64,000 nucleotides of DNA from Cobetia crustatorum (GTDB lineage Bacteria; Pseudomonadota; Gammaproteobacteria; Pseudomonadales; Halomonadaceae), in NCBI RefSeq assembly GCF_000591415.1, contig NZ_JEMF01000018.1:37342-101341 (forward strand), in the 5' to 3' direction. The notes under the pieces were generated by a model. It was not told where the DNA came from. It saw only the letters and a list, made by a program, of their open reading frames with translations, and ran no database searches. Positions 57,616 to 64,000 of the stretch are shown piece after piece. The translations under genes were made by a program, and so were the position numbers. Numbering within the stretch: position 1 is the first letter of the stretch; each line of letters starts with the position of its first letter.

Positions 57616-60128
57616 TCAGAAGATGGCCTCGAAAGTTCCGGTGCCTTCCGATCCACTTTGTTCTTCCAGTTCTTTGCGCATGGTGCGTTCCTGATACGGC
57701 GGTAGATGGTCCTTGCGGAACAGCTCGCTAATGCCACCCTGTCCGCTATGAAGACGCTTGCCGGTATCTGGGTCGATGGTCGCTGTCACGATGCCGCTGG
57801 GACGTTCCATGGTAGCTGATGGCATGTCTTTCAGGGCGCCACGCATGTAGTCGACCCAGATGGGCAGTGCTACCTGCGCGCCATATTCCGCTAGCGTATC
57901 GTTTGAGTCCTTTCCGACCCAGACCGTGGCGACCAGGTTGCTGTTGAAGCCGGAGAACCAGGCATCACGCTGGTCGTTGGTGGTGCCGGTCTTGCCTGCC
58001 AGGTCATCACGACCCAGTGCTAGAGCGCCACGGCCAGTCCCACGCTTGATGACGTCTTGCATCATGTCGCGCATCAGGTACATGGCTTCCGGCGAGACAA
58101 CACGCTCGGCCAAGGGGTACTGACGTCCATCACGATTGACGGTCACCATGCCCGGCGAGCAATTGGAACAGGCTACAGCGGGATGCGCTTCGTAATCGAT
58201 ATCATCATCGCCACGCGTTACGGTATCGATATACCAGGGTTCGACGCGGAAGCCACCATTGGAGAGCAGCGCGTAGCCTCGTGCCATCTCGAGAGGTGTC
58301 AGCGACGCACTGCCGAGTGCCAGCGACAGCCCATTGGGTAGCTCATCGCGCTTGAAGCCCAGCTTGACCAGGAAGTCGAGGGTCTTGTCGAGGCCGACAG
58401 TCTGCAGCAAGCGAATAGACACCAGATTCAATGAGCGATATAGGCCAACCCGTATACGTGTAGGCCGGTAAACTTGCCGCCGGCATTCTCCGGCCGCCAT
58501 AACTTGCCGCCATCCTTCATGACGACCGGGGCGTTATTGATGATGGTCGCGGGCGACATGTCACCTTCCTCAAGCCCGGCAAGATAGACGAAGGGCTTGA
58601 AGATGGAGCCTGCTTGACGACGTGCCTGGATGGCACGGTTGAATTTGCTGGCGGAATAGCTGAAGCCGCCTTGCAGCGCAAGGATGGCACCGCTTTCAGG
58701 ATCCAGTGACACAATGGCCGATTGGGCATCCGGCAACTGGCCGAGACGGTAGCCATCTTTTTGCTTGATGACACGTACCAGGTCACCTGACTTGGCAATG
58801 TCGGCTGCCGAGCCTGGTACGCCGCCGCGCCACTTGGCGCTCTTGTACTCGCGCGCCCACTTGAGGCCGTCCCAGTCGAGGGTGGCCACGGTCGAATCAT
58901 CGAGCAGCACCTTCATCTGCTTGCCGTCGCTTTCCACCACAATCGCAGCCTTTAGCGGGCCGTAATCTGGTGTGCGATCCAGTACTTTCAACCAGTTTGA
59001 GACATCACGATCGATGCCCTCGATGCGCTTTTCGCTCTTTTTGGCAGCTTGCTTGGCAGTTTCAAGAACTTCCGGCGTTTTGGACAGTTCTTCTTCGAGT
59101 CCGGCCTGATCAGTCTGGTCCTGTGCTTCTGCCAGCGAGGCAGAAATGCCTGACTCCTCAACACCTCTCCAGCCATGGCGCGTGTCATAGGTAATCAGGC
59201 CTTTTATCAGTGCGTCACGTGCTTGTGGCTGCAGCGTGCTGTCGAGAGTTGTAGTGATGCGGACATTATCGGTGTAGGCCTTGTCGCCAAAGCGATCAAC
59301 CGCAAAGCTCCTTGCCATCTCAGCGACATAAGGCGCCTCTACTTCTGGCTTCGTGTAGTGGCGGGCTGCAGTGATCGGCTCCTCGACGGCTTCTTCATAG
59401 GCCTGCGCTTCAATGTAGCCCAGGTCTTTCATGCGTAGCAGAATCCAGTTGCGACGGATCAAGGCGCGCTGAGGGTTGGTCAGCGGATTGAAGCTGGACG
59501 GTGCCTTGGGTAGGCCGGCGAGCATAGCTTGCTCGGCGAGCGTCAGCTCATCCAGAGACTTGTCATAGTAGGTGCGTGCTGCTGCCGCGATCCCGTAGGC
59601 ACGGTGACCCAGGAATATTTTGTTGACGTAGAGCTCGAGGATTTGCTGCTTGGAGAGAATCTGCTCCATCTGCAATGACAGCAGGATTTCCCGAATCTTG
59701 CGCGTGAAGGTCTGGTCCAGCGTCAGCAGGTAGTTACGAGCCACCTGCATGGTGATAGTACTACCACCAGACTGGATGCTGCCGCTGGAGGCTAGCTGAA
59801 CCGCAGCGCGCGCCAGGCCTTTCGGATCGATGCCCGGATGCGAGAAGAAATTACTGTCTTCTGCGGCGAGCAGTGCGTCGACGAAAGATTTGGGTATTTC
59901 GTCGTAGGTCACAGGAATACGCCGCTGATCACCATATTCACCGATCAGCTTGCCGTCGCGCGTGTAGATGCGCAGTGGTGTTTGCAATTTGGTGTCTTGA
60001 AGCTGATGAACATCGGGCAGGCCTGGCGCGAAATAGAGAGTGGCGCCGACAATGGCCAGCAGTCCCGCGGCACACAGTGACATCAGCAGCCAGAACACTG
60101 GCGAAAATAGTCGTCTTAATAGCTTCAT
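57616..60128 (-). CDS. mrcA: Penicillin-binding protein 1A, frameshifted in the transpeptidase domain as sequenced
   Basis: PBP1a is the bifunctional peptidoglycan glycosyltransferase and transpeptidase of the inner membrane. It has an N-terminal membrane anchor (FWLLMSLCAAGLLAIVGATL), the GT51 domain (LLAAEDSNFFSHPGIDPKGL, GGSTITMQVARNYLL), an OB-like insert, and the transpeptidase with SxxK in QAGSIFKPFVYLAG. The frame breaks near 58465, after GGKFTG. The next frame continues PTRIRVGLYRSLNLVSIRLL (the SxN motif) and AGKTGTTNDQRDAWFSG (KTG motif). One G is missing (GGGCC read as GGCC). Restored, it is 837 residues. It diverges from pilMNOPQ as in Pseudomonas. Likely a sequence error. Confidence 0.93.
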
Positions 60129-60378
60129 GGGCAAGACAGGATCCGTGAGTAATGGGAAGCGAGTGGCTGCGCGGGGGTTGGCAATTCCATTGCTGGAGCA
60201 TTATAAGTAGCGGGCCCAGATGCGGCCAGCGTTGAACCCCGACTTCCGCGTCTGTTGTGTTATTCTTGGAAACATAATGTAACATCTTGGAATGATAGAG
60301 GGATGTCGCGGAGACGTCGTCCAGGAACCGGCGGCCAGCTAGTCTGGCAGGATCGTCATCAAAGCAGGGGAATGCCAA

Positions 60379-61443
60379 TTGCTGGGACTTAAATCTGCCG
60401 GCAAGGGACTGATTGGGGTCGATATCACATCGGCTACGGTCAAGCTCCTGGAGCTGTCCAGGCAAGGGAATCGCTACCAGATCGATAGCTATGCTGTGCG
60501 CCCGCTTAAAGAAGGCGCTGTCGTCGAACGTCGAATTCGTGACATGGACGAAGTCGTGATGGCCATAAAGCGCGCTGTTGAGCAAGCCCAGCCGCGCTCG
60601 AAGCGTGCTGTCGTAGCTGTGCCGGCCAGTGCTGCCATCACCAAGACGCTGAGCTTTCCCGCCAATCTGGCTGATGACGAGATCGAGCAACGCATTGCGC
60701 TTGAATCCGAGAAGCACTTCCCTTTCCCACTTAACGATGTTGCGTTCGACTTCCAGCATTTGGGAATCAATCCCCGTAATCCTGAACAACAGGATCTGTT
60801 GCTGGTGGCATGTCGTAGCCTGGATGTAGATCAGTTGACATCTGCTTTGGTTCAAGCGGGTCTCGAACCTGCTGCGGTGGATGTCGAGACATTCTCGCTT
60901 GAGCGTGCCTTTGGCGAGTTACGCCATCAGCTGCCGCCGACCTACGATAACGAAGAGTGCGTCGCCGTGGTCGACATCGGTGCGACCATGACGGCATTCC
61001 ATGTCATCCAGAACGGGCGCATCGTCTATAGCCGTGACGCCGTGTTCGGTGGTCGTCAGTTGACCGACGAAATCATGAACCGCTTTGACCTCTCCAATGA
61101 TGAGGCAGGCCTTGCCAAGAAACGTGGCGGTCTGCCCGAGACCTATGACAGCGAAGTGCTGGGTCCGTTCCGCGATACCCTCATGCAGCAGATTGTCCGT
61201 TCTCTTCAGCTCTACTACACCGCCGGAAAGCGCCGAGAGGTTCAGCGCATTTTGCTGGGCGGCGGCACTGCGGCGATTATTGGGCTGCGAGAAGCACTCG
61301 CGGAGCAGACGGGGCTCGAGGTGATGATGGCCAACCCGTTCACTCATATGAGCGTTAACCCGCGTGTTGATATTCAGGCACTGGCAGGGGATGCGCCTGC
61401 GATGCTAACGGCATGTGGCCTGGCAATGAGGAAGCGGCCATGA
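60379..61443 (+). CDS. pilM: Type IV pilus inner-membrane assembly protein PilM
   Basis: PilM is an actin-like cytoplasmic protein that binds the N-terminus of PilN in the pilus alignment complex. The 354-residue protein has GLIGVDITSATVKLLELS (phosphate-1-like), AVVDIGATMTAFHVIQNGRI (phosphate-2-like) and ILLGGGTAAIIGL. The start appears to be TTG 60379 with AGGGG upstream. The stop overlaps pilN (ATGA at 61440). Confidence 0.95.
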   Translation: MLGLKSAGKGLIGVDITSATVKLLELSRQGNRYQIDSYAVRPLKEGAVVERRIRDMDEVVMAIKRAVEQAQPRSKRAVVAVPASAAITKTLSFPANLADDEIEQRIALESEKHFPFPLNDVAFDFQHLGINPRNPEQQDLLLVACRSLDVDQLTSALVQAGLEPAAVDVETFSLERAFGELRHQLPPTYDNEECVAVVDIGATMTAFHVIQNGRIVYSRDAVFGGRQLTDEIMNRFDLSNDEAGLAKKRGGLPETYDSEVLGPFRDTLMQQIVRSLQLYYTAGKRREVQRILLGGGTAAIIGLREALAEQTGLEVMMANPFTHMSVNPRVDIQALAGDAPAMLTACGLAMRKRP

Positions 61444-62030
61444 CCATCGAGATCAATTTACTATCGTGGCGTGAAGAGCGACGCGAGATGCGCAGCAAGC
61501 GCTTTCTTGGCGTACTGGCGATGGCTGCGATCGTGGGCATTGGTGCTGGATACGGCATGAGCGAGAACTACCAGAGCCAGCTCGAGGCGCAAAAGCAGCG
61601 CCACGCCTATATCGAGAAGGAAATGGCGCGACTTAATCGTGATATCAAGGAAGTCGAAGATATAGAAGTGCGTCGAACCCAGATGCTGGCGCAGATTGAA
61701 TTGATACGCAGTCTACAATTCTCGCGTCCCGAGACGGTGCGTGTCTTCAATCAGCTGGTATCGACGCTGGTTGACGGCGCCTGGTATCAGAGCATCAGTC
61801 GCGGCGGCCGTCAGATTAAGGCCAGCGGTACTGCTGAAAGTACGCGACAGGTCTCCGGCCTCATGCGCACGCTGGCATCATCAGAAATCTTTGGTACACC
61901 CACGCTTTCTGATGTGCAGAGCAATGATGATGACCAGCGCAGCTTCAATATCATGATTCCGGAGCGACCCATGTCATCCGCGATTAGTGATCCTGAAACG
62001 AAAGCCGCCAAGAAAGGAGGCCGGCAATGA
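61440..62030 (+). CDS. pilN: Type IV pilus assembly protein PilN
   Basis: PilN is a single-span inner-membrane protein. The 196-residue protein begins MTIEINLLSWREERREMRSK; the INLLPWR-like motif binds PilM. A membrane helix follows at about residues 20-40, then a coiled coil and a ferredoxin-like periplasmic domain. It overlaps pilM and pilO by four bases each, indicating translational coupling. Confidence 0.95.
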   Translation: MTIEINLLSWREERREMRSKRFLGVLAMAAIVGIGAGYGMSENYQSQLEAQKQRHAYIEKEMARLNRDIKEVEDIEVRRTQMLAQIELIRSLQFSRPETVRVFNQLVSTLVDGAWYQSISRGGRQIKASGTAESTRQVSGLMRTLASSEIFGTPTLSDVQSNDDDQRSFNIMIPERPMSSAISDPETKAAKKGGRQ

Positions 62031-62659
62031 GTTTTATCGATGCCGAAGTTCGTCGCCTCAAGTCTACCGACTTTCGTGATCTTGACCTGAAAGAAGCGGG
62101 CATCTGGCCGATTACGCTACAGGCAGTACTAGCGCTGATAGTGCTGAGTGCGCTGTTCTGGGTGTCTCACTGGTTCTTGGCGGCTCCGAAAGCAGAAGAG
62201 CTTGAGAAACTACGGGCTCAGGAAAGCCAGCTGCTGAGGCAGTTCGAGAGCAAGGCCTTCAAGGCAGCCAATTTGCCGGCAATGCGCGAGCAGATGAAAG
62301 AACTTGAAACGCGGATGGAGCAACTGCTGGAAATGTTGCCTACCGACGCTGAAGTTCCAGCACTGCTCGATGATATCAGTGAGGCTGCTATCAGCAACCA
62401 GCTTGAAGTGGAGTATATCCGTCTCAAGCCAGCCGAGAATCGAGATTTCTATGTTGAGCAGCCTTTCGATATCAAGGTGCGCGGTGACTACCATCGTATT
62501 GCCGCCTTTATTTCCGGCGTTGCTGGGTTGTCACGCATAGTCACGTTGCATGATTTCATTCTCACGCCGATAGGCGAGAGTGATGAGCTTGAGCTGTCGC
62601 TATTGGCCAAGACTTATAATTACCGTCAGACGACGGCTGCATCGGGAGGCAAGAAATGA
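62027..62659 (+). CDS. pilO: Type IV pilus assembly protein PilO
   Basis: PilO pairs with PilN through similar topology. The 210-residue protein has one membrane helix (ITLQAVLALIVLSALFWVSH), a coiled coil (EELEKLRAQESQLLRQFESK) and a periplasmic domain with GDYHRIAAFISGVAGLSRIV. ATGA overlaps with pilN and with pilP. Confidence 0.95.
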   Translation: MSFIDAEVRRLKSTDFRDLDLKEAGIWPITLQAVLALIVLSALFWVSHWFLAAPKAEELEKLRAQESQLLRQFESKAFKAANLPAMREQMKELETRMEQLLEMLPTDAEVPALLDDISEAAISNQLEVEYIRLKPAENRDFYVEQPFDIKVRGDYHRIAAFISGVAGLSRIVTLHDFILTPIGESDELELSLLAKTYNYRQTTAASGGKK

Positions 62660-63207
62660 GCCTGATGAATCGTCGAGAATGTGTGATTGGGAGTGCGCTA
62701 CTGCTGACAATGTTGGTAGGTTGCGGAGATCCGCAGTTGTCAGCTCTTGAAGGGGAGCTTGAGTCTTTGAGGGGGCGTCCTTCCGGGCAGGTCCAGGAGC
62801 TACCGCCTCAGCCCGTGTATCATCCGGTCACCTATGACATGGCTGATGCTCGTAGCCCGTTCCAATCTCGTTTGCCAGAGCCGGAAGAAGAACTTACTGC
62901 AGTGGATAACGGTGTGCGTCCGGATCTGGATCGTGCGCGTGAACCTCTTGAAGCCTGGCCGATGGAGCAACTCAGCATGGTAGGCACTCTGGATGTCGAC
63001 GGCACGCGTTCTGCGCTGATCCTGACGCCAGCGCAGGAAGTGCAGCGCGTTCGGGTCGGGAATCATATGGGTAGTAATTTTGGCAGAATTGTCCGCATCG
63101 GCGATACGCAGCTCGATATGATAGAGATAGTGCCCAATGGTCAGGGCGGCTGGATTGAGCGCACTCGGGCGATGGCGCTGGCGGAGCCCGTGCAGAAGGG
63201 CGGTTAA
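62656..63207 (+). CDS. pilP: Type IV pilus lipoprotein PilP
   Basis: PilP is an inner-membrane lipoprotein that links PilNO to the secretin PilQ. The 183-residue protein has a lipobox LVGC at residues 20-23, a disordered linker, and the C-terminal beta-domain containing GTLDVDGTRSALILTPAQEV and VRVGNHMGSNFGRIVRI, the typical homology domain. It overlaps pilO by four bases. Confidence 0.94.
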   Translation: MSLMNRRECVIGSALLLTMLVGCGDPQLSALEGELESLRGRPSGQVQELPPQPVYHPVTYDMADARSPFQSRLPEPEEELTAVDNGVRPDLDRAREPLEAWPMEQLSMVGTLDVDGTRSALILTPAQEVQRVRVGNHMGSNFGRIVRIGDTQLDMIEIVPNGQGGWIERTRAMALAEPVQKGG

Positions 63208-63360
63208 GGTCGATAGAGTAGGCAGCCAGGCATATTGTCACGGAAGACGAGCGGTCGACCTTCAAGGGACAGCGACCGACACCATTACGCTTCGATAAGA
63301 ATAAGGCGCGCTCAGCTCCAAGGCTGAGCGCAGTCATAGCGAGACAGGGGACTAGGGAAC

Positions 63361-64000
63361 ATGACGCGATTGAAACAAATGAGTCTGCTGGGGCTTGTGG
63401 CCTTCGGTACTTTGATGGCGAATGCGGCGCTGGCAGCCTCGACGCTGAAGGACCTGGAGTTCACCTCGCTGGGCGGTGATCGCATGGAACTCAAACTCGA
63501 CTTTGCCGGTGGCGTACCGGAAGTCAAAGGCTATCGTATCGAGACTCCGCCGCGTATCACTATTGACCTGATGGATACCCACAGCCAGCTTGAGAAGCGT
63601 CGCTTTGATCTGGGCCTCAATGGCGTGGATGAGTTGGTGGCCCTTGAAGCGGGCTCGCGGACGCGCCTGGTCATGAAGCTGAATCAATCCAAACCGTATG
63701 TCACACGCACCGAAGGCAATAGCCTCTATGTCATCATCGGTGAGCAAGGCGGCCCAGTAGCGACTCAATCTTCTGTCGCTGCGCAGAACAATGCTCCAAC
63801 TGCTTCCAATGATGCGCTCGAAGTAGCTAGTGAGCCTTCTATCAGTGGTATTGATTTCCGTCGTGGGACCGAAGGCGAAGGGCGTGTCGTGCTCAACTTC
63901 AATCGCTCCAACGTCGAGTCTCGTGTAACAGAGCGGGGTCGCAAGATTTATGTCGACCTCAAGGGCGTCAAACTCCCGCCTTGTAGTGGTCAAGTGTTTT
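63361..64000 (+). CDS. pilQ: Type IV pilus secretin PilQ, N-terminal part (cut by window edge)
   Basis: The frame from ATG 63361 runs off the window after about 213 residues. It has a signal peptide (MTRLKQMSLLGLVAFGTLMA to ALAAS) and two AMIN domains, the first around GDRMELKLDFAGGVPEVKGY and RITIDLMDTHSQLEKRRF, the second around ISGIDFRRGTEGEGRVVLNF and GRKIYVDLKGVKLPP. AMIN domains anchor PilQ to peptidoglycan. The secretin pore domain would follow. Gap to pilP is 153 bases. The last residues before the edge (CSGQVF) fit the family less well than another frame does. Confidence 0.93.
   Translation, partial: MTRLKQMSLLGLVAFGTLMANAALAASTLKDLEFTSLGGDRMELKLDFAGGVPEVKGYRIETPPRITIDLMDTHSQLEKRRFDLGLNGVDELVALEAGSRTRLVMKLNQSKPYVTRTEGNSLYVIIGEQGGPVATQSSVAAQNNAPTASNDALEVASEPSISGIDFRRGTEGEGRVVLNFNRSNVESRVTERGRKIYVDLKGVKLPPCSGQVF

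Overview
This window looks like a chromosomal segment of a moderately GC-rich gammaproteobacterium, most likely a marine or halophilic Oceanospirillales member of the Halomonas/Cobetia type. That placement is inferred from gene order, which resembles Pseudomonas and Halomonas, and from protein similarity recalled from known families. A DUF481 salt-induced outer-membrane protein and aspartate-rich loops in BamA fit a salt-adapted lifestyle. Almost everything is housekeeping sequence. I see no insertion sequence, prophage, CRISPR array, tRNA or rRNA.

Layout: (1) 1-1339, glnD (partial) and map on the minus strand. (2) 1653-23386, a long plus-strand run: rpsB-tsf-pyrH-frr (translation, UMP and ribosome recycling), uppS-cdsA-dxr-rseP-bamA-skp (isoprenoid, phospholipid and envelope biogenesis), lpxD-fabZ-lpxA-lpxB (lipid A), rnhB-dnaE-accA-tilS. 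(3) 23383-30643, ppx (minus), then trxA, rho, ubiD, fre and folM. (4) 30775-34188, an ECF sigma/anti-sigma pair (minus), and an unusually long intergenic region leading to an AroG-type DAHP synthase. (5) 34189-41053, a Tat-exported PhoX phosphatase, polyphosphate kinase and hemB (minus), and elbB. (6) 41188-54294, a minus-strand array: priA, argS, SPOR protein, hslVU, DUF971 protein, ubiE-ubiJ-ubiB, hisE and tatABC. (7) 54474-64000, rpmE, malic enzyme, DUF481 protein, PBP1a (mrcA), and the divergent pilMNOPQ type IV pilus operon, cut by the window end inside pilQ.

The most interesting signal is the region before the DAHP synthase. A perfect extended -10 promoter is followed about 40 bases later by a 38-codon frame containing Tyr-Trp-Tyr-Trp-Phe, whose stop codon lies in a hairpin loop. 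A strong intrinsic terminator follows. Between that terminator and aroG lies a second short frame with a good ribosome binding site and Tyr-Trp-Arg-Trp-Arg-Phe, followed by mutually exclusive RNA pairings. This looks like a tandem aromatic amino acid attenuator. Other regulatory candidates include a near-consensus sigma-32 promoter for hslVU, a Fur-box-like site over the sigK promoter, a Pho-box-like site before phoX, and a pyrimidine-rich rho leader.

Five conserved genes (map, tsf, folM, aroG, mrcA) are broken by six single-base losses. Each removes one G from a GG or GGG run followed by C. Since several of these genes are normally essential, sequencing or assembly error is the likeliest cause, and each protein reads normally once the base is restored.
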